Assembly (NCBI GenBank): GCA_001817345.1
Contig: MHIE01000005.1
Coordinates: forward strand, 1-43,523
Direction of reading: 5' to 3'
Length of the DNA stretch: 43,523 nucleotides
Origin: Candidatus Buchananbacteria bacterium RIFCSPHIGHO2_01_FULL_44_11
Lineage (GTDB): Bacteria > Patescibacteriota > Patescibacteriia > Buchananbacterales > UBA6539
Shown: positions 1-7,510 of the stretch, in pieces
How the letters are laid out: each line of letters starts with the position of its first letter
Position numbering within the stretch: position 1 is the first letter of the stretch
Position numbers and translations under genes: made by a program
Notes under the pieces: model-generated
The model's input: the letters and a program-made list of their open reading frames with translations, nothing else
Database searches by the model: none
Told to the model about the DNA's origin: nothing

Positions 1-118
1 TATGACATTATCATTTCCGTTCTACATCCTGTTTAATTTTTGTTGAATAAAAAAATCCCCGAGCCGGATGCCCGAGGGGAGCGTAGATTTTCTTTGATTT
101 TTTGATTGTGCCAACAGG

Positions 119-928
119 TTATAGTCCGGCGGCTTTTTTGGCGGCATTGCCGGCGCTATCCCCGACTTTTTTGCCCGCACTGAGCGGATCGAACTTATCG
201 TCGCGGTTGGCGTCGTTCCAAAGGACCAGCACCAAGTAGCTGTTGACTACCAACTCTTGGAATTTGGTCTGAGTCGGATTGAGTTTGGGCATAGCCGCCT
301 GGTTACCAAGTAGCTTTGGTCCAACTAAGGTTTTGGGTTCGGCATTAATATCTTGGTCGCCGCCCAAATCTTCAAGCACCGCACTGGCTGGCGTTACGTG
401 GGTGGTACCGCTGGTGGCGGTGTCAGATCTGGCAGCGGCGGCGATCTTGGACTTGAAGGTAATGGTAACCACGTAGCTGAATTCACCACGCGTCCGGATT
501 TTACGGAGAAAGCACGAAAGGGCGCTGTAGTATCCCTTATCAAACTCTTCCTGGTAGCGGTAAACGCTAGTGACCGCGTCCGGCGCGTAACTGACTTCCT
601 GGGGCTCGCCCATAATAGTGATTGATTCAGCTAGGGTGGTTTGGCCCACCTTGAGGTTTTCTTCCAGCTTACGGTTGATCCAAATGGTCAGGCTGCCGTT
701 GCCAGAAATCTTGGTCTGGTCGGCGTTTGTCTTGTCGGCACCCAGCACCACTGGCTGTTGGGGGCCGAATCCCTGGAGGCTGATGGGACTAACCAGCTCA
801 TTGGGGTTGTAGCGCAGTGAGCGAAGGTCAAAGCAATCTCGACCTCGCGCCGACTTTAAACTCCAGCAGCCGGTTAGTAATAGCCCGGCGAGCAACGTGA
901 ATTGAAAAAGAACTATCCTCCTTCTCAT
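119..928 (-). CDS. hypothetical lipoprotein
   Basis: 269-aa ORF with N-terminal signal peptide and lipobox (LLLTGC). Confidence 0.7.
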   Translation of the reverse strand: MRRRIVLFQFTLLAGLLLTGCWSLKSARGRDCFDLRSLRYNPNELVSPISLQGFGPQQPVVLGADKTNADQTKISGNGSLTIWINRKLEENLKVGQTTLAESITIMGEPQEVSYAPDAVTSVYRYQEEFDKGYYSALSCFLRKIRTRGEFSYVVTITFKSKIAAAARSDTATSGTTHVTPASAVLEDLGGDQDINAEPKTLVGPKLLGNQAAMPKLNPTQTKFQELVVNSYLVLVLWNDANRDDKFDPLSAGKKVGDSAGNAAKKAAGL

Positions 929-1063
929 GGCGATAGCCCTCCTTGCCTAGTGGGATTGGGATTCTGAGTTTTCCAGGGTTTCCTGGCAGTTGTCAGTATA
1001 CTCCGTTGATCTTTGGTCAGCAATTAATTTATCCACCACTATTTTTATAACCCTGGGTCTGTA

Positions 1064-1092
1064 TTGACAAAAATCATAATATTTGCTAAGGT
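1064..1092 (+). promoter_or_regulatory. sigma70-type promoter of the 3D-domain gene
   Basis: TTGACA (1064-1069), 17-nt spacer, TAAGGT (1087-1092). Confidence 0.6.
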
Positions 1093-1129
1093 GGTCTATC
1101 CTCAGAGATGAGGTTTTTTTGTAGCTAAA

Positions 1130-1660
1130 ATGCCTAAAATTATGAAGAAACTTATTAAATATCTCTATAAAAACCAGGCTGAACTGGTGGTTTTGCCAGT
1201 GGTGGCTTTTCAGCTGGTATTTTTCCCTTACCCAGCCTTAGCGGCTCAGGATCAATCGGAATTTATCAGTTTACCGCCGGTTGACTTGGCCAAGGCAGCT
1301 CAAGAAAGCGAAGAAGGCAAAATTGAGTTGATTCTACCGATTAAGGAATATCAGGTGGTTAAAACCTATCAGTTGACGGTAACCGCCTACTCCAGCACGA
1401 CCGACCAGACCGACTCCACGCCCTGCATCACGGCCAATGGTTTTGACCTTTGCGAACATGATACCGAGAATGTGATTGCCGCTAACTTTTTGCCGTTTGG
1501 CACTAAAGTGAGACTGCCTGAGAAATTTGGTGACCGGATTTTTACCGTCGAGGACCGGATGAACGCTCGCTACTATTATCGCGCCGATGTTTGGTTCAAG
1601 ACTAGAGACGCGGCTAAACAGTTTGGCGCTCCCTATACCATTCTTGAAGTGGTTGAGTAA
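1130..1660 (+). CDS. 3D-domain (RlpA-like double-psi beta-barrel) secreted protein
   Basis: Motifs LTVTAYSSTTDQTDSTPCITANG ... FGTKVRLPEKFG...FTVEDRMN...ADVWF typical of 3D domain. Confidence 0.85.
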   Translation: MPKIMKKLIKYLYKNQAELVVLPVVAFQLVFFPYPALAAQDQSEFISLPPVDLAKAAQESEEGKIELILPIKEYQVVKTYQLTVTAYSSTTDQTDSTPCITANGFDLCEHDTENVIAANFLPFGTKVRLPEKFGDRIFTVEDRMNARYYYRADVWFKTRDAAKQFGAPYTILEVVE

Positions 1661-1680
1661 ATGATTTCTACAAACCCATC

Positions 1681-1712
1681 AAAGCGCCGGCTGTCTGATC
1701 GGTGCTTTATTT
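1681..1712 (+). terminator. putative intrinsic terminator downstream of the 3D-domain gene
   Basis: AAAGC.CCG...CGG.GCTTT hairpin followed by T-rich tract. Confidence 0.5.
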
Positions 1713-1716
1713 TGCC

Positions 1717-1745
1717 TTGATTTATTAATGATTTTTTGGTAGACT
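1717..1745 (+). promoter_or_regulatory. sigma70-type promoter of the tRNA-Cys locus
   Basis: TTGATT (1717-1722), 17-nt spacer, TAGACT (1740-1745). Confidence 0.6.
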
Positions 1746-1778
1746 GAAACAGTTCTTTGATTTCTTGGCCTGGTTTGA

Positions 1779-1808
1779 GGCCACGTAGCCAAGTGGTAAG
1801 GCGGAGGC
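1779..1808 (+). tRNA. 5' half of a split/interrupted tRNA-Cys (copy A)
   Basis: GGCCACG-TA-GCCAAGTGGTAAGGC-G-GAGG; acceptor strand complementary to CGTGGCC at 2120-2126. Confidence 0.55.
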
Positions 1809-1996
1809 CCCGCACCAAGCCCGAACTTGTCTGGTTGTTAGTTAAACATTAATTCTCGGAAGACGCCTGCGGCTTACTCCCCGATAATATAGTTAAAACA
1901 CTTTTGGCTTGGTGCGGGGTAAATCTGTCCCGACTCATATATTTTTTAAAATTAAGGAAGTCGAGGATCCTCGATTCAAAACTTCTGGAGATACTT

Positions 1997-2071
1997 GGCC
2001 TGGTAGCCAAGTAGTAAGGCAGAGGTCTGCAAAACCTTTATTCGCGGGTGCAATTCCCGCCCAGGCCTCCA
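1997..2071 (+). tRNA. tRNA-Cys(GCA), contiguous copy B, CCA encoded
   Basis: Cloverleaf: GGCCTGG/CCAGGCC acceptor, GCC/GGC D stem, CTGCAAA anticodon loop, GCGGG/CCCGC T stem, TCCA end; unusual D-loop A18 and T-loop G55. Confidence 0.8.
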
Positions 2072-2089
2072 GAAGTTTTGAATCGGGAC

Positions 2090-2130
2090 AAAACCTTTAT
2101 TCGGCGGTTCGATTCCGCCCGTGGCCTCCA
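2090..2130 (+). tRNA. 3' half of the interrupted tRNA-Cys (copy A)
   Basis: AAAACCTTTATTC-GGCGG-TTCGATT-CCGCC-CGTGGCC-T-CCA; canonical T-loop. Confidence 0.55.
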
Positions 2131-2148
2131 AAATTTTAACCTCGGGAC

Positions 2149-2189
2149 AAAACCTTTATCCGCGGGTGCAATTCCCGCCCAGGCCTCCA
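2149..2189 (+). repeat. additional tRNA-Cys 3' half (copy B')
   Basis: AAAACCTTTATCCGCGGGTGCAATTCCCGCCCAGGCCTCCA; T arm and acceptor strand identical to copy B. Confidence 0.8.
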
Positions 2190-2231
2190 ACCCGTAAAAT
2201 GAATTTTGCAGCGCAAAATTCATCACGGGTT
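2190..2231 (+). repeat. imperfect hairpin downstream of tRNA-Cys repeats
   Basis: AACCCGT..AATGAATTTTGC / GCAAAATTCAT.ACGGGTT. Confidence 0.6.
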
Positions 2232-2352
2232 AGACCCATGGTCTCACAGCGACTTTATGGGGCATACGCCCATCTACCCCCCCCCTCGCCTCCAGTAGTA
2301 GCCCCAGTTACTTAAAATTTAAAATTGGATATTTAAAATTGTTTACCAATGA

Positions 2353-2500
2353 ATCCCGTTAGAGGCCGCCTGTCTGCCGTGCCAACGACACAGGTAGACG
2401 GTCGCGACCAAACGGGGAACAATAATCATTTGTGATTATTCAAGATAAAATATTAATTCAGGTAAGTGGTTTAACGGCCGCGACCTGCCTCTAACGGGAT
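2353..2500 (+). promoter_or_regulatory. structured infB leader with long-range helix to the start codon
   Basis: ATCCCGTTAGAGGC (2353-2366) is a perfect inverted repeat of GCCTCTAACGGGAT (2487-2500). Confidence 0.6.
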
Positions 2501-4490
2501 GAACGTAACCGAGTTAGCTAGAAAATTAAAAATTCCAAGCCGTGAACTGTTGGAAATTTTGCCAGCAGTCGGTTTTGATATTGGGCGCCGAGCGATTAAA
2601 ATTGACAATCGTCAGGCTCAGCGCATTATTGAGAGTTGGTCCAGCCTGCTGGCTCAGTATCGGGCCAAACTTAATCCGGCCGCGGCTGAAGAGCTGAAAG
2701 TTGAGGCGGCCGCTGAAAAAAAACCAATTACTCTGCCCGCCTTAATTCGAGTCAGGGATTTCGCCCAAAAACTCGGCCTGCCTTTGTCAAAAGTCATCGC
2801 GGCTTTAATGAAAAATGGCGTTTTATCCGCCATGAACGAAATGATTGATTTTGACACCGCTTCAATTATTGGTACCGAGCTGGGCTTTGAAATTGTTGCC
2901 GACACCACTCAAGCCGCGGAAACGGAAAAAGCCACTGCCGGCAAACTGGAAACTTTATTAAATCAAGACAAAGAAAAAAATTTAGTGCCCCGGCCGCCGG
3001 TCGTCGTCGTCATGGGCCACGTTGACCACGGTAAAACTAAATTATTGGACTCTATTCGCAAAACTAACGTCGTGGCCAGCGAAAGCGGCGGCATTACTCA
3101 GCACATCGGTGCTTACCAGGTGGAGCGTAATGGTAAGCCGATCACGTTTATTGATACGCCCGGCCACGAAGCTTTTTCTACCATGCGTTCCCGCGGGGCG
3201 AGAGTGGCTGATATCGCCATCCTGGTCATTGCCGCGGATGACAGCATTCAACCCCAGACCAAGGAATCAATTAAAATTATTCATTCCGCCGGTTTGCCGA
3301 TGATTGTGGCGATTAATAAAATCGACAAACCCGAGGCTAACCAAGATAAGGTCAAGCAAGATTTGGCCGCCCTGGATTTATTACCCGAAGAATGGGGCGG
3401 TAAAACCATTTGCGTGCCGATTTCGGCTAAAGCCGGTACCGGCATTGATGAATTGTTGGAGATGATTTTATTGGTGGCTCAAACGACCAAAACTGAACTG
3501 GTGGCTAACCCCGATCGACTGGCGGTCGGCACGGTGATTGAATCTCACGTTGACCGCGGCCAGGGTCCATTGGCGACTTTGCTAATCCAGAACGGTACTT
3601 TGCGCGTCGGTGATTTAGTGATGGTGGCTGACAATTTTTACGGTAAAATTCGGGCAATGAAAGATTTCAGCGGTCAGGATTTGACAGTGGCCAACCCCTC
3701 AACACCGGCCAGGGTTCTGGGGCTGAAAGCCGCGCCCAGTGTGGGTGATATTTTTGAAGTTACCGCCGAAGTTGATCGTAAAAGCAAAGTGACCAAATAT
3801 AAACTCCAAGAGCAGGCCACCGGTTACACTCAGCTGGTGGAGATAAACAAAGAAGACGCCAAAAAAGGCATTCAGTCTCTGAACCTGGTTTTACGCGCCG
3901 ACGTGCTCGGTTCGCTGGAAGCCATAATTTCTTCTTTAAACCAGCTGAGCAACCAAGATGTGCCGGTTAATATTATTGCCAAAGGCTTGGGCAATATAAC
4001 GGAAAATGACGTAATGCGGGCGATGTCCGGTAACGCCGTGGTCTTTGGTTTTCACGTTAAGGTCACGCCGGAAGCTGAATTAGTGGCTAAAGAGCAAAAA
4101 GTTGAGGTTAAGTCTTATGACATTATTTATCAGCTTTTAGACGACGTGAAAGTAAGGCTGGAGTCGTTACTGGTGCCGGAAGTGATTCGGACTGATTTCG
4201 GCCGGTTGAAAGTTTTAGCCATTTTTCGAAAAGAAAAAAACGCCATGGTGATTGGCGGCAAAGTGACTAAAGGCGTGGCTCGGTCTGGTGTTAAGGCTGA
4301 AGTGTTACGCAATAAAGCTAAGATTTCGGCCGGTGACATTATTCAGTTGCAGCTTAACAAAATCAGTGTAGCCGAAGTTAATGAAGGTTCAGAATGCGGT
4401 TTGAAGTATGAAGGCAAACCGGTGGTTGAGGTTGACGACATCTTAGAATTTTATACTGAAGAAATTAAGAAAAAGAAATTAGTCGCTTAA
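2499..4490 (+). CDS. infB: translation initiation factor IF-2
   Basis: GTPase motifs VMGHVDHGKT, DTPGHEAF, NKID; full IF-2 architecture. Confidence 0.98.
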   Translation: MNVTELARKLKIPSRELLEILPAVGFDIGRRAIKIDNRQAQRIIESWSSLLAQYRAKLNPAAAEELKVEAAAEKKPITLPALIRVRDFAQKLGLPLSKVIAALMKNGVLSAMNEMIDFDTASIIGTELGFEIVADTTQAAETEKATAGKLETLLNQDKEKNLVPRPPVVVVMGHVDHGKTKLLDSIRKTNVVASESGGITQHIGAYQVERNGKPITFIDTPGHEAFSTMRSRGARVADIAILVIAADDSIQPQTKESIKIIHSAGLPMIVAINKIDKPEANQDKVKQDLAALDLLPEEWGGKTICVPISAKAGTGIDELLEMILLVAQTTKTELVANPDRLAVGTVIESHVDRGQGPLATLLIQNGTLRVGDLVMVADNFYGKIRAMKDFSGQDLTVANPSTPARVLGLKAAPSVGDIFEVTAEVDRKSKVTKYKLQEQATGYTQLVEINKEDAKKGIQSLNLVLRADVLGSLEAIISSLNQLSNQDVPVNIIAKGLGNITENDVMRAMSGNAVVFGFHVKVTPEAELVAKEQKVEVKSYDIIYQLLDDVKVRLESLLVPEVIRTDFGRLKVLAIFRKEKNAMVIGGKVTKGVARSGVKAEVLRNKAKISAGDIIQLQLNKISVAEVNEGSECGLKYEGKPVVEVDDILEFYTEEIKKKKLVA

Positions 4491-4491
4491 A

Positions 4492-4833
4492 ATGTCTTCG
4501 CATCGAATTTTACAAATCAATGAGCTGATTCGCCACGAACTAAGTGGCTTAATTTTGGCTGAAGTCGAGTTTCCTAAAGATTGTCTGGTGACTATTATGG
4601 ACGTTCAAGCTTCAAAAGATTTGCGTCATGCCAAAATTTGGTTAAGCATTATCCCGGGTACCTACACTGGTCAAGTCTTGTCCAGATTGGACAGAAATAT
4701 TGGTCACTTGCAGTTTTTGCTCAACCAAAAATTAAGCATCAAGCCTTTGCCTCGAATTAGTTTTGTCATTGATGATACGGAAGCTGAAGCCGCCGGCATT
4801 GAAGTACTCTTGGATAAAATAAAAGAAAAATAA
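4492..4833 (+). CDS. rbfA: 30S ribosome-binding factor RbfA
   Basis: Size, position after infB, RINE-type N-terminus and SFVIDDTEAEA C-terminus. Confidence 0.9.
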   Translation: MSSHRILQINELIRHELSGLILAEVEFPKDCLVTIMDVQASKDLRHAKIWLSIIPGTYTGQVLSRLDRNIGHLQFLLNQKLSIKPLPRISFVIDDTEAEAAGIEVLLDKIKEK

Positions 4834-4854
4834 CAGTCAGTCCGTTTCTGAAAT

Positions 4855-4882
4855 TAATCGCTTTTGAGGCGATTTTTTTAAA
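4855..4882 (+). terminator. intrinsic terminator after rbfA
   Basis: AATCGCTTTTGAGGCGATTTTTTT. Confidence 0.8.
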
Positions 4883-5133
4883 ATTAAACCCCCGCGACTT
4901 TTTCAGACAGCCGCGGGGGCGAGAGGCGATAAGGAGAACGTATGGGCACTTGTGTCGGACGCCGAGCCTTTCTAGGGGCTCATCCGCTAACTTGTGCTAG
5001 TGTGGATTCGAACCACAATACACCGGGCTTATCAGGCCCGCTTGGCCCAATAGAGGACCTCCTTTTTTACAAGAGCGGGTTGTGGTGATCGTGTCGGTGC
5101 TGTGATCAGCTTTTTCCGACACCAATCGCTGAT
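4880..5133 (-). ncRNA. candidate ncRNA with tRNA-Ile(GAT)-like anticodon and T arms
   Basis: Minus-strand promoter TTGACA-17-TAAATT (5168-5140); CGGGC-CTGATAA-GCCCG and TGTGG-TTCGAAT-CCACA arms; terminator CCCCCGCG...CGCGGGGGTTTAATTTT. Confidence 0.45.
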
Positions 5134-5195
5134 AAGGGTAATTTACATACTTTGTTAGACTGTGTCAATAGGTAAAATTTTGGCATGGTAATTTT

Positions 5196-5954
5196 TTAAA
5201 TCAAATGTCGGCCGCCGTCAATTGTTAGTGTTACGCCGGTAGTGAATGAGTCAGGTAGAATAAAATACTCAACTGCCTTCGCCATTTGTTCCACGCCGCC
5301 CCAGCGACCCAGTGGCGTAGTTTTGGCCACGGTTCGGCGTTCCTGAGCGCTCATATCCGGCGGCGGCAAAATTGGCCCCGGGGCAATAGCGTTAACCGTA
5401 ATCCCCCATTTGGCCTCTTGCAAAGCCAGGACTTCGGTCAGGCTGTTCACCGCTCCCTTGGCCACATAATAAGCCAAATAGCCGTTAACCGTGTAGCCGG
5501 GCTGATGAGTGGCCGCCGTCCGGTCAGTGAAGTTAATAATTCGGCCCCAGCGGTTTTGGCGCATTGGTGGTATGGCGGCTTTGGCAAATAAAAAGGCACT
5601 GGTCAGGTTAGCCGCTAAATCGGCGTCCCACTGTTTTTTATCCAGCTGGTTAAAAGGCCGGCGTTCAAAGGTTGAGGCCATATTAATTAAAATATCCAGC
5701 CGCTTGAATTTTTTTTGAACGGTTTTTATTACTCGTTTAACCTCCGCTTCTTTAGTCGCATCAGCGGCAATCAGTATAAACGAGACGCCGTATTTTTGGC
5801 ACGTCTTTTGGAGTTTTGACAGTTCGCCGGGTTTGGTGCGGTAAGTCATGACAACATGGATTCCGAGTTTGGCCAAACTTAAAGCCACGGCTTGACCAAT
5901 GCGCCGGCCGCCGGTAATTATCGCCACTCTATTTTTGAGTGATTTTGATTGCAT
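5196..5954 (-). CDS. SDR family oxidoreductase (FabG/pteridine-reductase-like)
   Basis: VAIITGGRRIGQAVA nucleotide-binding motif, YYVAKGAV catalytic motif. Confidence 0.85.
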   Translation of the reverse strand: MQSKSLKNRVAIITGGRRIGQAVALSLAKLGIHVVMTYRTKPGELSKLQKTCQKYGVSFILIAADATKEAEVKRVIKTVQKKFKRLDILINMASTFERRPFNQLDKKQWDADLAANLTSAFLFAKAAIPPMRQNRWGRIINFTDRTAATHQPGYTVNGYLAYYVAKGAVNSLTEVLALQEAKWGITVNAIAPGPILPPPDMSAQERRTVAKTTPLGRWGGVEQMAKAVEYFILPDSFTTGVTLTIDGGRHLI

Positions 5955-5980
5955 CGAATTGTTATTAGTTTATCCGGTTT

Positions 5981-7501
5981 TTAAAATCCGGGGAAGTAGT
6001 CGGTTTTTATGTTTTTTGTTCTTATGACCAGTTTTAACAGTAACCGTCGGTAGTTTTTGACCATGGCGTCGGGTCCGGACAAATAAAATATTCTTTCAAG
6101 GTAGTCAGGTGCATTATCTTGAATCATCTGATCGGTGATGTAGCCAGTTTTACCCGGCCAGTCCTGAGGCGTCCTTTGGGGATCAGTGGCGACGTAAATA
6201 GTTTTAAGACCAAAAGACTGCTCGGCTTGTTTGAGTAAATCTTGATAAACAAAATCTTTAACGTCGGCGTTAGCGTAAAAAAGCATGATATCTCGCTTTT
6301 GATTTTTATCAACCAGATACTTAATCATACTGCGAAAAGGGGTGATGCCGATGCCGCCGGCAATGAAAACTAATTTTTTATCATTTTCTTTAGGTAGAAC
6401 AAATTCCCCACCTAGCTGCGAGGCCGAAATTTTGTCGTTTTTTTCCATTGCCAAAAGGGCTTTTTTAAAACTGCTGGAAAATTGGTTATTGATTTTTACC
6501 CCGAGTTTAATTTCATTTTCAGTCGGTGAAGAGGCGACAGTAAAATACCGGCGGTTGCCTCGGTCGTCTGGGTGGTGGTGGCTCAATGTCCATTCCAAAT
6601 ATTGGCCTGGGGCAAAATCAAGCTTTTTATCAGCGCTAAAATTAAACTCATAGATATCCGGCGCCAAAGGTAATTTTTCTTTAAGCGACAGGAATAATCT
6701 TTGTTTTGAGCTGACTAAATAAGAAAAAATATTACCGACGACTAAAGCGAACTCCGGAGTTGAATAAATCGGCCCAAGATGGAATTGGGAGCCAAACAAT
6801 AGGCCAGTGAGTATGCCATAGACGATTTGCTGGTATTTTTTTGGTGGGGTAGTTTGCGGCTCGGTTAGCATAATGGAAGCGAAAAACAATAGCGGCCAAG
6901 ACAACACTGCCTGTTTAATCACTTCAATCGCTTCCAGTTTATTGACTAAGCCAAAAATTAAAATGGTCACTAGGCTGGTGCCAACAAAAAATGTAAACAA
7001 GGTAAAGCGACGAATTTTTCTGACTACGAGTAACCCGACGATAACAACAATCGGCAGTAAAAACGAACTGCCTACCCACCAAATTATGCCGTCGCTGCCA
7101 AGCAGTCCGGCGCAAAAAATCGCGATCGCCGCCGGGTTAAACACGTGTTTTTGGCCGACGGCCAAGATGTATTTTAACGCCATGCTTAAAATACCGATCA
7201 GGCCCATGGTAACAGTGTCGGCTAACCCGGTGATTGGTGCAAGGATAAAAAACAAAATCAAAGCGGTGATAATTGCTGACTCAATATTGCGTTGAGCCCG
7301 AAACATGGCCGCAAAAATCCGGTTAGCAAAGTAGCAGATTGAAACCAGTAGCAAGGCCGAGATTAGTAGCCGGCTGCCGCTATAAGGCAGAACATCGGAA
7401 AAGCCAAAAGCTATGGCTAAAATTGCCATGGCCATTAGGCCGTAAAGAACCAGCCGGTACATAGTGATTGAGTTTAGGAATCCGTCAATGAATTTAAGCA
7501 T
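5981..7501 (-). CDS. NqrB/RnfD-like membrane domain fused to a ferredoxin-reductase-type FAD/NAD(P) domain
   Basis: N-terminal multi-TM with KHVFNPAAIAIF; C-terminal FAPGQYLEWTL, RRYFTVASSP, FIAGGIGITPFRSM. Confidence 0.85.
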   Translation of the reverse strand: MLKFIDGFLNSITMYRLVLYGLMAMAILAIAFGFSDVLPYSGSRLLISALLLVSICYFANRIFAAMFRAQRNIESAIITALILFFILAPITGLADTVTMGLIGILSMALKYILAVGQKHVFNPAAIAIFCAGLLGSDGIIWWVGSSFLLPIVVIVGLLVVRKIRRFTLFTFFVGTSLVTILIFGLVNKLEAIEVIKQAVLSWPLLFFASIMLTEPQTTPPKKYQQIVYGILTGLLFGSQFHLGPIYSTPEFALVVGNIFSYLVSSKQRLFLSLKEKLPLAPDIYEFNFSADKKLDFAPGQYLEWTLSHHHPDDRGNRRYFTVASSPTENEIKLGVKINNQFSSSFKKALLAMEKNDKISASQLGGEFVLPKENDKKLVFIAGGIGITPFRSMIKYLVDKNQKRDIMLFYANADVKDFVYQDLLKQAEQSFGLKTIYVATDPQRTPQDWPGKTGYITDQMIQDNAPDYLERIFYLSGPDAMVKNYRRLLLKLVIRTKNIKTDYFPGF

Positions 7502-7510
7502 AGGTATTTT

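Larger units (their letters stand above)
2031..2189 (+). repeat. three tandem 59-bp tRNA-Cys 3'-half units
   Basis: AAAACCTTTAT at 2031, 2090 and 2149, exact 59-nt period. Confidence 0.85.

Noticed and set aside
1808-2089. Group I or BHB intron in tRNA-Cys
   Set aside because: The insertion position fits, but I could not find convincing group I P7/S elements or a BHB motif at both junctions, so no intron class is asserted.
1909-2315. ORFs 1909-2139, 2038-2226 and 2121-2315
   Set aside because: They are translations through tRNA-Cys repeats; no independent coding evidence.
2353-2500. MITE interpretation of the CCCGTTAGAG/CTCTAACGGG inverted repeat
   Set aside because: Interiors of the three occurrences differ in length and sequence and the 3' arm always abuts a start codon; an RNA helix explains it better, though a mobile origin is not excluded.
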